A stretch of 64,000 bases of DNA, taken from NCBI GenBank assembly GCA_002914845.1, contig JXTC01000371.1, forward strand, positions 126,251 to 190,250, given 5' to 3'. Of this stretch, positions 37,968 through 51,501 are shown piece after piece. The notes beneath the pieces were generated by a model that saw only the letters and a list, made by a program, of their open reading frames with translations, did no database searches and had not been told where the DNA came from. Numbering within the stretch: position 1 is the stretch's first letter; the number at the start of each line of letters is the position of its first letter. This DNA comes from Trema orientale. Taxonomy: Eukaryota > Streptophyta > Magnoliopsida > Rosales > Cannabaceae. The translations under genes and the position numbers were made by a program.

Positions 37968-40900
37968 ATGGATTCTTTAGAGTCGGCGTGGCTTTTTCTT
38001 CTTCTCATGGTTGCTTCAGAGATGTTCGCATTGAATATGGGGGTGTATGTAGCCCAGGGCTCTGAGAATTCGTACGTGTCCGCCATTGGAGACCCAGGAA
38101 TGAAGAGCTCAAATGTCAGAGTTGGTTTAGAAGCTTGGAACTTCTGCAATGAGGTTGGAGCCGAAGCTCCTGGTATGGGCAGTCCCCGAATGGCCGACTG
38201 CGCTGATTTGCATTGTCGTTCTTCTACGGCTGGTATGCTTTTGTCCTCAAGATTAACATATACAAATTAATTAGTAGAATAATAACTTACAGAATCAGAG
38301 CAGAGAATGATGTTTGAATTTGACAAACTGAGCAATTAGAAGGAACGAGGTTTGTAGTTTGTTACCCTTTGAAGCTTGTCATACTGCTCTTGATGGTACT
38401 ACATGTTAGTAATTTGTTTAATCCATGTGTCATATGAAGGAGATGGCTATGTTAAGTAATTTGAAGCACTTGTAAAAGCTTTTTTTTTTTCGTGCCCATT
38501 TGCCCGAATTGCCAATTGTTACTTCTAGTTTCTATTTTGCCGAATTGTTTTTCTGCAATTGATTTGCTGATTGTGGTTTGTTTCATTAATTGATAATAAG
38601 TTCTGTGATTTCAGCTCCAAAAACAAACCAGAGACCAGACCTCACAAACGTTCAAGAACACCTCAGCAAGAACACAACTTCGTGCAAAAACAATCAATCA
38701 AAACAGCAATAAAAACAACACCAATCGTTTATAGTGGTTCAGCCAAGATTGCTCTTGACCTATATCCACTCTAGGAGCACACAGCAGCAACTTTATTCCA
38801 TCAACCAGTACAGTACAAGATGAATATTACAACACTTTCCCGAGAAAATAATCCCAAACCAGAAAAAAAACGCTCAATCAATCTTCCTCTGTGTTTCTCT
38901 CTGTATCTTCCTAAGAAAAACTTCCCTCCGAATATTGATTAAAGCAAATACAATATATGAGAGTGTTCTTTTAATGAATCCCTTCCCATGAGCTTATATA
39001 CACACTCATAATACAACTCATTATACATCTCTCTAACTGATCTAACTGCCTAACAGAATTAACTAACCCTGACTAAGCTAAGATCTTTCTGTTCTGAGAT
39101 TGCCTTCTCACAGCTGCTGCTACATCATCTATTTCCGCTTGAAAACAAAACTACATATCACAAGTTCATTCAGCCTTCCAAACTTCTTATAGACAGACCA
39201 TGAAGTTGGTGGTGCTTCTTTCAGAGAGTGGATTTTTTTGGTATGAAAAGGCAACACCAAATTCAACCCCAATTTTTGTACTGTATGGTCACTAGTTGTT
39301 CTTAGATTAGCCGCTTGTTGTACTTTTGGGCTTCTGTTCCATACTTTGTTATCTATTTTCTTGACTCAAGATCATGGAAGAAAGATTTATGGAATGAGAT
39401 CGGGATATATGATGATACCAAGGTGTTTCCTTTGTGATTTGTGTAATTCTATCATGGGACAAGCATGTTCTTACGTACTTCGTACATTTTGGTTTTATGT
39501 TATCATCAAACAATTTGTGCTTAAAAATATATGCTCAGTATAGCTTAGACTTACACTGAAGTACCTTATTTTCAATAAATACTAGCCATCTCTTTTAAGT
39601 CTGTGCTTTCTCACGGATCTTTTCTCTTTGTGTCTCAATTACCAGATCCTTTGGATCACACCATTAGGAAGAAGGACAGAAAGTGTGAACTGCACCAAAG
39701 AGTAAATGATTCAGACAATGGGTTAAGTGCTGGTGATGAGTTTCCTATAAAGTGTGAAGTGCACCAAAGAGTAAATAAATCAGACAATGGGTTAAGTGCT
39801 GGTGATGAGTTTCCTATAACGGATTTTAACCCATACGAAGACCCCGACTTGTATGCAGTGGAAAAGGAACTTTATCTTGGTTCACTTTGTGAGATTCGTG
39901 ACTCCCAGGATCCGTGGCAGTTTTGGATGATTATGCTTAAAAATGGAAACTTTGACAAGAATACTACTCTTTGTCCTGAAAATGGTAAAAAGGTCAGTAA
40001 AATTATAACTGGCAGAAATTTTCCCTGCTTTGGCGAAGGGTGTATGAATCAACCACTTATCTATCACAATTACTCGAGGTTGGTTTCTTCTAGGAACCGA
40101 GCAATGTCTTTAGCTGGAGGATTTTATGGAACTTATGATCTTGATGCGGACTTGAGCAAAGGTGTGGGGAAGAATTCCTATTTCTCGGTTTTGTGGCAAA
40201 AGAACTTGAGTACAGGGAGTTGGATTTTCTCCCACAAATTGACAACATCTCAAAAGTATCCGTGGCTTATGTTATACCTGCGTGCGGATGCAACTGATGG
40301 ATTTAACGGTGGTTACCATTATCGTGGCCGGGGCATCATGAAAAAGGTTAGTGTTTTGCATTAATTCTTTATCACTTGCTCTAAAACGTTGATGCCCCCA
40401 AGGTGAATTTCTGACTCGACTTGAGAAAACCGTCAATATCTGAGCTAAAAAAGTTTTGATACGAGATCGGAGTAGTAAGTGGTATTTTCGAGATACTTTA
40501 AGGGGCAAAGAAAATACTAGATCTTGAAGCAAATAAGGGGAACAACATGTTTTTGTTATATATGAATGTTAGATCAGATTGTTTTGCGAATCAAGTTATC
40601 AAACAATAAATCATAACCCAGAATTATTTTGCTATTTCAGCTTCCAGTCTCTCCAAATTTTAAAGTAAGATTAACACTTGATGTTAAAAGTGGAGGAGGG
40701 TCCAACAGTCAGTTTTATCTCCTTGACATCGGAAGCTGTTGGAAGAACAATGGAAAACCATGTGATGGGGACACTGTTACGGACGTAACTAGATACAGTG
40801 AAATGATCATAAATCCCGCAACCACGAGCTGGTGCCGCCCTAATAACCTTGTCTCCTGTCCCCCATACCATGTTACTGTTACTGGTGAGAAAATATACAG

Positions 40901-41683
40901 AAATGAGACATCTCGGTTTCCATACTCTGCTTATCATCTATACTGCAGTCCAGGGAATGGTGAATATTTGGAGGCACCATATGATATCTGTGACCCTTAC
41001 AGCAATCCACAAGCGCAGGAACTGGTGCAGATTATCCCACACCCTGAATGGGCTGTTCATGGCTATCCTGAAAAGCAAGGAGATGGGTGGATTGGAGACT
41101 CCAGGACTTGGGAGCTTGACGTTGGAGGCCTTTCTAATCGTTTGTATTTCTACCAGGTATGGTCGTTTGTTAGCTGAAAACAGTTTTTTCGAGAGAAAGC
41201 TGTACTGTTCATTTTCGTTCTTAGCTGATAAAAATCTTTCACAAAGAAAACATTTCTATTCATCACTGGCAACAAGAAGATCAACACTTATCACCACATA
41301 CGACAGAGTACAAAATATCAGATCGCTATTTTTATTAATTGGTGAGATATGATGTTACTCTTCACAAAACACTTTGAGGGTTATCCCAATTACTTATAGT
41401 TTATCCTTTTTACTCTCTCTCTTTCTCTCTCTCCCTCTTTTTATTATTATTTTTATTTGTGAGTTGGTGGTATTTGTTTTCTCCTTTGTTTTGAGTTGGT
41501 GCCGGTGAATTTTGTCATTGGCAGGATCCAGGAACAGAACCCGCAAAGCGAGTTTGGTCTTCACTAAATGTTGGTACTGAAATCTATGTCAGTCGTAATG
41601 GAGAGACTGCAGAATGGACTTTAAGCGATTTTGACGTACTGATTCCTCAAGATATTGATGATAATGGTTCTAGCTCTGGTTAA
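37968..41683 (+). CDS. Plant secreted or membrane-anchored protein of unknown function (DUF7705-like), four exons
   Basis: Exons 37968-38232, 39646-40346, 40641-41156 and 41525-41683 join in frame with GT..AG introns to 546 codons plus stop. Residues about 8-28 (WLFLLLMVASEMFALNMGVYV) form a signal peptide or anchor. The rest is Cys-rich and matches a conserved plant family: AIGDPGMKSSNVRVGLEAWN and GMGSPRMADCADL in exon 1; WMIMLKNGNFDKNTTLCPENG, GFYGTYDLDADLSKGVG and SGSWIFSHKLTTSQKYPW in exon 2; WCRPNNLVSCPPYHVT and HPEWAVHGYPEKQGDGWIGD in exon 3; GETAEWTLSDFDVLIP in exon 4. The function of the family is unknown to me, and the family name is from memory. Exon 2 carries an extra 23-residue in-frame repeat. 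An ATG at 37878 is in frame but upstream of a GC-rich leader; I prefer 37968 because it places the hydrophobic segment at the N terminus. It converges on the OPR gene. Confidence 0.85.
38600..39240 (-). repeat. Possible solo LTR in intron 1
   Basis: The minus strand contains gtggatataggtcaagagc followed by a cttggctgaacc phrase, like the 3' part of copia LTRs. The segment is compositionally distinct from the rest of the intron. No TG..CA ends or target duplication could be fixed. Confidence 0.35.
39681..39818 (+). repeat. In-frame 69-bp tandem duplication in exon 2
   Basis: Units 39681-39749 and 39750-39818 differ at three bases. Each encodes KCE(L/V)HQRVN(D/K)SDNGLS followed by AGDEFPI. The single-copy version is what I recall of the family. 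Confidence 0.92.
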
Positions 41684-42408
41684 TTCTTATTTTTTCCTAC
41701 CCTGGGTTCAACGTATTTGTTGTTGAAGTATATTAACTTAAAAAATACTTGATTGTGTAAATGCTATGATGGTATATACAAATATGAATAAAAGGTGATC
41801 CATTTTTCGGTCATGGAAATTATTTGAAATATTTTGAAAAGCAGGGTTCTCGAAGGAATGGCACGTCATCTTGGTTTAAAAGTTTCCTGTAGCTAACTGA
41901 TGGAAACTAAAGCGACTTGTCGCTTAGACTTCAAGTTCGCCATCTTTAAAAGTCACCGAGACAGACGATTTGCTGTTTTTGCTGTTTTTAAGTCTCATAA
42001 TTTTGCTGTCCCATTTAGTTCGACAGATTGTTGCTAAGTTGGAAGGCGGGACGACCCTTGTTATTTAGAATGGTGTCCAATAAACTTCATGTAGCTTTTG
42101 TATGAAGTTTGCTGTCGTTTACAAAAACGACAAGTTTGCTGTCGTTTCCAGAAACGACAAGCTGTCTATTATACAGATTTTGCTGTCGTTGGCTAGAGTT
42201 TCCGTCGTTAATTATTAAAGCGACATGTTGTCTACATTTGAAAAGCGTGCTTTTCTTTTACCTATGAGAACGTATCTTTATTGTTCTTCCGTTTGTAAGG
42301 AATAATCTACATAATCTTCTGTTTTCATTTGCAACATATTGTATGTAACATGGCAGTACAATAATAGATATGCAGATGATAACTATGATCATAGTACATA
42401 ATAGAAAC
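41684..42408. other. Convergent intergenic region with hairpin repeats
   Basis: It lies between the stop codons of two convergent genes. It holds several tgtcgtt / aacgaca words (41910-42235) and the tandem hairpin pair at 42108-42161. This pattern resembles subterminal repeats of CACTA-type DNA transposons, but CACTA ends were not found. Confidence 0.4.
42108..42161. repeat. Two 27-bp tandem hairpin units
   Basis: tttgctgtcgttt then acaaaaacgacaag, and next tttgctgtcgttt then ccagaaacgacaag. Each unit folds on itself (TGTCGTTT / AAACGACA). They may form a stem-loop in the 3' UTR of either gene. Confidence 0.8.
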
Positions 42409-44941
<2,533 letters not shown>

Positions 44942-44988
44942 TTTTTCTCTCCACTCCTTTCTCCTTGATTTTCCAAAAAGAAAAAGAA

Positions 44989-45220
44989 AACAAAAACTCC
45001 AGTTCAAGCACCACTTATATATCAAAGACCCCCCAACCCAAAATAAAAAAACATAAATAATTAAGGACGATGCATGACGTGGATCCCTTCATTTTTCAAA
45101 AAAAAAAAAAAGATAACAAAAACTCAGTTCAAGTACTATTTATACAATAAAGACCCCCCACCCAAAAACAAAACATAAATAATTAAGGACGATGCATGAC
45201 GTTTAGAATGACGTGGATCC
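44989..45220 (-). promoter_or_regulatory. Duplicated proximal promoter of the OPR gene
   Basis: Two diverged direct copies (about 44989-45087 and 45115-45220) share aacaaaaactc.agttcaag, a pyrimidine block (aaagaccccccaaccc), aattaaggacgatgcatgac and gtggatccc. The gene-proximal copy has a minus-strand TATA box (TATATAAG, 45012-45019); the distal copy has TATAAATA. TGACGT motifs (as-1-like, associated with TGA bZIP factors and oxylipin responses) lie at 45075-45080, 45197-45202 and 45209-45214. The response itself is inference. Confidence 0.6.
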
Positions 45221-46059
45221 CGAAGTTTTTGGCATTACGGAACATTTAAAGAACATCAAATCTGAATTGGGTATCTTTTGTGCTCATTTTAGATAGTGAT
45301 TTCAGAAACAAAACTTAATTACTTTCAATAAAGGTTTCTGGGGCCTTCACCTACAGACGGTGGGTCCTTTGAAAATGAAAGATCATGTAACTGATGGTAC
45401 CACAAATATTATTTTGCTCGATTAACAGATGGAATTTATATTTATGTGAATTTCTTGGGGTTATGTAGCATACGTATTAGACTAAAGTATTATTAATTTT
45501 TAATAGATAAAAAGTCGTTATAAGAAAAAAGTAGTTAATTACGTGGTCCTGCTAGAGACTTTATAAGCCATACACTCCACCTGGTATGACCCGTCAACAA
45601 TTCTTTACAAATTGATTTTCTATGCTAAAATTAGGAACGCATCAATAGGCCTCCCGGTCCGATTTAGTCCATTTTAGGCAGGTCCATCGCAAGCTGCGGA
45701 CCATATCAGCTTAGTCCATTGTTTTCATAAATCGGATTGAATTGGTCCATAAAAAAAAAAAAAAGGCAGCCCATCCCATCCCATGAGCTGCCTAAAATGC
45801 GTCGGCCCATAACAGCCTATTGTGGGCTGGCCTATACTAGTTAAAAAAAAAAGAAAAATATTTTGTTAACTTTAAAATTATTTTTTTATGAAATCTTAAA
45901 TAATTTACACACAATTACAAAATAATTTAAGTGTTAATTAATATAAATAATAAAAAATATTTACTAATATTAACAAAATTAATATGGATAGAACTAAATA
46001 ATTAAGTAAACCATTAATGAAAAATTTATTTATGAGTGCCTCATTCAAAATCTTACAAG
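45221..46059. other. Intergenic sequence with a GGGCTGG-type repeat fragment
   Basis: At about 45640-45845 there are words such as gctgcggaccata, cggcccataacagcc and gtgggctggcc that also occur at 51060-51280. It is probably an old DNA-transposon fragment. The rest is AT-rich. Confidence 0.3.
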
Positions 46060-46370
46060 TTAAATTGGGGCTTATAGAAATGTGTCTAAATTTTGAGCCC
46101 AATTTCAGTAAATGTTCTTTTGTCAAATATTATAACAAAATGTTCGGTATATATGCTTATATACCAAGTATAAAATTTTATATACCAAGTATAAAAAATT
46201 ATATACCAAGTGTATTTCAGTACAGTAGCTAAAAATTAGTAGATATGTGTATCTATCAAGTGTAAAAATATATATACCTGGACATTTAGCTATAAAATTT
46301 TAAAAGTGGACATCTACTTAATCAAATTTAAAATCTTGGTCATCTACCTAAATTTCTCAGTTAAATTTAG
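46060..46370 (+). repeat. Dispersed repeat family C, copy 2
   Basis: Shares with 53262-53536 the order aaattttgagcccaattt, cggtatatatgcttatatacc, repeated ccaagtataaaa and ggtcatctacctaaattt. It includes three close copies of a tataccaagtataaa unit (46159-46215). Confidence 0.55.
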
Positions 46371-47860
46371 CAGAAGATACAAAAAACTTAATTAGCAAGA
46401 AAAAAATAATATAAAATATTTAAAATTACACTCAACAAAATTTTAAAAAAAATAAAAGAACAAAAAAAAAAAGGGATTTCTACATAAATACGGTTTTTTA
46501 TACAAAACAAATAGAAAATAGGATCAGGCTGAAAAAAAAAACAGAAAAATACGACTTTTGATATAGAAAGTTTTGAAATATATGGAGACCAAAAAACTTT
46601 CATACGGCTTGACAACCAAAAAAAAAATAGAAAAGGTTTATTTAACTGACGCGCGAACATCAAACAGTTAACTCTGACTATGACGTCAACATCAGTTTTT
46701 GACGCCAAACCCAAATGTTAATTCTTTGTTTCATTTTTTTGACGTCAACATCTTTGCAAAATTCTAACATAGGATCCCAAAAGATTCTCTCGTCATGAGA
46801 GACTAAATGGTGCAATGTTATTGGTTGAAAATAGTCCTTTGGCCCACATAAAAATGGTTGCAAATGATGTATCCCACACTCTACTTTTGCCACAATTCAC
46901 TTGGTTTTCCTTTGGAATTTATTTAAAACCAAAAAAAAAAAAAGATTATTATTCTCCTTCGTCTTCAGCCATGAACCCAGAACAGAGTTATTTTTGGGTT
47001 CGAGTCTTCAGTCTGGATTCTCTTTCACTGCTTAGATTTGAAGAATATAGTTGTACTTGATAAATGGGTTTAAATCAAAACCATCATCAAAAAGCTTATA
47101 ATTAAGGAGAATAAAAAACATCATCAGTTCTTCATCTAAGAATGGACGAGTAAGATTTTGAGAGACGAAAAAAAGGGAAAAAATGGGTTCGATTTGCTGG
47201 GTTTCTTTTCATTCTCTAGTTTAGTTTACAAAAATGGGTTACCTTTGCTAGATTTCTTTTCATTCTCTGAAAAAAAAAAACTATACATATATAACATTTA
47301 GATTTCTTAATTATAGAGAGACCCAAATAAAAAAATTCCTCTGTAGAGTCATCAAAAAATGAAAGGAATAAAATTATATGATGTATTACCCATTATGAAT
47401 AAAATTTTGTTCTTCACCTTACGAATTCGAGGTACTTGGTGAGGAAAATAGAGGTTTTCCTTGTCTTTGTTGGAGTACATGAAGGATTTGAGTTTGACCT
47501 CACCAATTTGAAAAAATTTCAAAAGAGAGTTATATGGGAGATAGAAAGAGGTACAGATACTGATGGGAAAGGAGAAAGATGGTTTGGTTTGTTTTTTCAG
47601 TCACTCATTGCATGAGTAAAAGTAAGGGCTCCTATGTTAGACTTTTCTAACATTCTTTTTGCCCATATTTTGACTTTTATTTCTAATCTAAATGTTTGTG
47701 TATTTTTTTACCTTTTAGCAATTATAGTATTTAATTCTACTGTTCTACATTATTTCAAATCTACTTATGTCAATTTTTTTTATAAAATAAATTCTTAAGC
47801 TTTTTTTTTAAGCAAAAGGAAAACAAAAAAAGATAAATAAGTAACATAATAAGATACTTA
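46371..47860. other. AT-rich region without recognised gene
   Basis: Short frames at 46388-46714, 46678-46893 and 46815-47060 show no domain. A loose direct repeat of aaaatgggtt..ttgct..tttcttttcattctct lies at about 47182 and 47230. Confidence 0.4.
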
Positions 47861-49500
47861 TAGTAATCTTCTTTTTTTTTTTTTTTTCATATAATATCCA
47901 ACACCCATTCCTATGTACTAGATACCATAAATACTCTAGTGAGACACCTATGAATACTAATTTTTTTTCCCCAATTTATTGGATCCCAAAGTAACCTGAT
48001 AAGATACATATCTTAATATTTCTTCTTCTTCTTCTTTTTCTCCCCCAATTAGCCCTCCAAAAAATTATGAAGTAATCTAGCACAGTTTTTGAACAAATTA
48101 ATTCCTAAGCATGGGTTTTATATATATAGTAAAAAAGTAAAAATTTACTCTTCTCCTTTCTCGGATATTATAAGTGACTTAGTAGAATACTAATAAAAAC
48201 ATCATATTTTTTTTTTAAGAATTTTTTTTACAATAAGGATTATATAACTTCCTTTCCGATTTTACTAGATATTTTAGATAATCTATCACGATACTTAGAG
48301 GAATTTTTTTTTCTAACTTCTCTAGATACTGTAGGTAACCTAATAGGATACCTCTACTAATATTTTTTTTTTGAATTTTTTTATATAATAAAGGACACCC
48401 TAACTTCCATTTTAATTTCTTCAGATATCTATGGTAATTGTTTTTTCTATAACGAACAACATCACTCTTATTAATTTATCAGATACCATAAGTAATCTAG
48501 TAGGATACTTATGGTAATCTCTTCTAACCTTGTAAGATACCTATTATATCCTAATTTTCTTTTTGTGCAATAAGAAATGAGCATCTCCTTTTTCTTATTA
48601 TTATTTTTCAATGTCCTTATGATATCTTAGATAACCTCGGAAGATATATATGGTAGCTTATTATCCTTTTACCATATCCCTTTCGAGTATTTCCTTATGA
48701 ATCGTCCAACACCAATAATTTCAAAAAATACTATGCGTAACCATCAATATATAAGTAGGATACCCTTGGATACCAATAGTATCCAAGTGGGTGATAATAG
48801 GTAAATAGAAGAGATACTTATAGTAATATCCTAGTAACCTCGTAAGATATCCCTTTTTTAAATTTATTTTTTTACCGGATACTATAAGTAACTTAGTAAG
48901 ATACTTATAATAATATTCTAGTAAACTCATAAAATACCTATGGTATCCTTATTTTCTTTTTGTGTAATAAGAAATGCAATTTTATTTTTTTTCAAACTCC
49001 CTAGGATATCTTAGGTAATCTCTGAAGATATCTATGGTAGTTTGTTATCTTTTTACCATTTCTTGTTCGAGTATTCTCTTATAAATTGTGCAACACCAAC
49101 AATTTTAAAGAATACTATGGGTAATCATCAGTAGCTAAGTAGGATACTCTTGGATAACTGATAGTATCCAAGTGGGTGACCATTGGTAAATCGAAGAGAT
49201 ACTTATGCTAACATTTTCTTTTATTTTTATATATTAAGTTTTTTGGTTCAAATGACCTAAATACCATAGATAACCTCGTAGAATACCTATAGTAATCTTT
49301 TTTCTTTTTTTTTTTTTTACATTAAGGAATACTCAACTCCTCTTCTGATTTCCTAGATAGCATATGTAACCTGATATGATACCCATAGTAACTTGCAAAC
49401 TTTAACAAATTTTCAATTATCATGGATAATCAAGTAAGCCATTGACAGTCATCCAAGTGGGTGACTATCATTATTTAAGTGAGTGGCCAATATATATCAT
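47861..49500. repeat. Diverged tandem repeats rich in GATACC and GGTAAC words
   Basis: Words such as agataccataagtaa, tagtaggatacttatgg and gtaacctcgtaaga recur throughout. The clearest tandem pair is about 48480-48882 and 48883-49220 (period about 400), both containing ttctttttgtg.aataagaaatg, gaagatat.tatggtag and gtatccaagtgggtga. It is related in word content to the array at 35.9-37.2 kb. No coding potential. Confidence 0.75.
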
Positions 49501-49984
49501 AGGTAACTTAGTATAAAATCTATCCTAAATTTAATAGATACTAAACAACATAAGTACTTCAGTTTAAGTATCTTAAGCAGATAATTAAAGTGACCAAAAT
49601 TTCACCAATATTCGTACTTAAATTGATGAAAGTTTAGATTAGTCTGTACTGTTTATAGCATACTAAAAACTCAGAGAAATGCCATTTCACAATCAAAATA
49701 TGAGTCTAGTAACAAGTATGGATATCTGAAACTACTTCATTTTGATTTTTGTTGAAGATTCATGTGCCAAAATGTAACTAGTTTAGATAGCATATTATCA
49801 ATTTAGGTAACCAACATAATAATTAATTGAAAACCTAATTCAATAATAATATGAAAAAAAACTAAAATTAGAAACTTTCTTTTGTTTCTACAATTTTTTT
49901 CTATTTTAAAATTTGGACTATTAAGTTTTTTTGGTGATTTTTAAGTGTTAAGAAAAATTAAAAAAAAAAAAGAAAAAACTAATG

Positions 49985-50115
49985 AACCACACTTGGGCTA
50001 GCTCAGCGGTTAGGGTTGGGTGGGGATTGGATTAGGTCGGGATTCCGGAGTTCGACTCCTAAGGTGTGTGAGTTATTTTTAGTTTTTTATAATAAGTGAA
50101 AGTCAATAATTATGC
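49985..50115 (+). mobile_element. tRNA-derived SINE head (candidate)
   Basis: A polymerase III A box (TAGCTCAGCGG, 49999-50009) is followed 38 bases later by a B box (GAGTTCGACTC, 50048-50058). The GC-rich head is isolated in AT-rich DNA and followed by T- and A-rich sequence. It does not fold as a full tRNA and lacks an obvious anticodon arm, so a SINE head is more likely than a tRNA gene. Confidence 0.5.
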
Positions 50116-50319
50116 CTTATTTTAATTTTTTAAAAAAATTAATAAAAAAATTACTCTAAAAATAGTTAATGGAAAAACAAAAGAAAAAAAAGTCAAACAC
50201 TATAGAAATTTGTTTTTCTTTCCTTTTCGTGATGTTTCAGTGTCAAAAAAAAATTAACAAAGAGAAAAAATAATGAAAAGAAAATACTCTCAAAAAATTT
50301 AACGAAAACCCAAAAAAAA

Positions 50320-50490
50320 GGCGCGTCTACAGTAGGGGCGCCCCTACGTAGGGCCCTGTCTATTCACCATTGGATGGGAATCTGTATATAAATAGATTCT
50401 CTACAGATTCCCATTATTCCCCACAGATTCCCATCCAACGATAATTAAGGCATGATCCTACATAGGGACGCCCCTACCGTAGCCATCCCC
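50320..50490 (+). mobile_element. Mutator-like MITE, copy 1 (171 bp)
   Basis: It is flanked by the exact 9-bp duplication CAAAAAAAA (50311-50319 and 50491-50499). The left end reads GGCGCGTCTACAGTAGGGG and the right end, inverted, GGGGATGGCTACGGTAGGGG, giving imperfect inverted termini of about 35 bases. The interior carries gattcccatccaac-type inverted words. Same family as 50568-50739 and 57849-58020. Confidence 0.9.
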
Positions 50491-50567
50491 CAAAAAAAAA
50501 GGAGAAGAAAAAGTCAAACATTAGACATAGATAAAAACATAAGTGCAAAAGTTAACATTAATACATA

Positions 50568-50739
50568 GGGCGCGTCTACAGTAGGGGCGCCCCTACGTAG
50601 GGCCCTGTCTATTCACCGTTGGATGTGAATCTGTATATATATAGATTCTCCACAGATTTCCGTTATTCCCCACAGATTCCCATCCAACGATAATTAAGGC
50701 ATGACCTTACGTAGGGCCGCCCCTACCGTAGCCATCCCC
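50568..50739 (+). mobile_element. Mutator-like MITE, copy 2 (172 bp)
   Basis: Flanked by TAATACATA (50559-50567) and TAATATATA (50740-50748), a 9-bp duplication with one mismatch. Same ends and orientation as copy 1, only 77 bases downstream of it. Confidence 0.9.
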
Positions 50740-50748
50740 TAATATATA

Positions 50749-51059
50749 TAGAAAAGTAATTTTAAAAAGAGTTGAAAAAAGAAGGGTGCATCAGACTTGA
50801 TGACAATGATGAGGCCTGATGTGGGTCTTACTGATACGCACTTTGACAGCAGCATCAGATCTTTTCATCTTTTTTGTCTTTTATTCTTGGAAAAATGTCA
50901 CCTCAATAGTGAAATGGGGAAACTTTAAAAGAAAGCCATATTTATGGACAAAAAAAATCGTATTTTCATTATTGAAAAATCCGTACACCGTACTTTTATA
51001 ACTTTTATAACGGACTGTGCTAAGCCTAATTTTCTCCAAAAAATATAAAAATAAAAAAT
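50749..51059. other. Short non-coding spacer
   Basis: No conserved feature was recognised. Two overlapping short frames on opposite strands are not convincing. Confidence 0.4.
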
Positions 51060-51280
51060 AATATGCCAAAATGGGCTGGCCCGGATGGATCAGAATGGGC
51101 CAATTTATCTTGGCTTATTACGAGCTGACCTGTCCTGACTTAAACTCAGCTCATCCTATGAATTTTGGTAGGTTAGACCAAGCCAGTCTGCGGACCATAA
51201 TATCGTGACTTAGTCTATCCCACAAATAGGAAACGAGTTTGGGCTGGCTCATAGGCTGCGGCCCAGAGTTACATCCCTAG
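51060..51280 (-). repeat. hAT-like DNA-transposon fragment (possible)
   Basis: The right end reads inward TAGGGATGTAACTC followed by GGGCCGCAGCC, a style of terminus common in plant hAT elements. GGGCTGG and GCCCGG words continue leftward. No second terminus was found. Confidence 0.3.
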
Positions 51281-51422
51281 CTAAAACAATGGAAATTTGA
51301 TTTGATTTCTAATGAAAAATAATATAGACATTTAGGACTTTTTCTTTTAACCTTCGTCGATCCAATAATTTTCTAAACTAAAAAAGTAAATCATCTCAAA
51401 AAAAAAAAGAAAGGAAAAAAGT

Positions 51423-51501
51423 GGATTGGATTATTTTGGTGTCTGATGTGAATTCTTCTTGCGGATTGGATTATTTTGGTGTCTGATGTGAATTCTTCTT
51501 G
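51423..51501. repeat. 40-bp perfect tandem duplication
   Basis: Two adjacent copies of a unit starting ggattggattattttggtg and ending aattcttcttg, at 51423-51462 and 51463-51501. No differences across the shared part, so it is recent. Confidence 0.9.

Noticed and set aside
46388-47060. Three short overlapping frames on both strands.
   Set aside because: Low-complexity Phe/Ile-rich translation from AT-rich DNA, no conserved motif.
49999-50058. Functional tRNA gene.
   Set aside because: A and B boxes are present, but acceptor and anticodon stems could not be built. A SINE head fits better.
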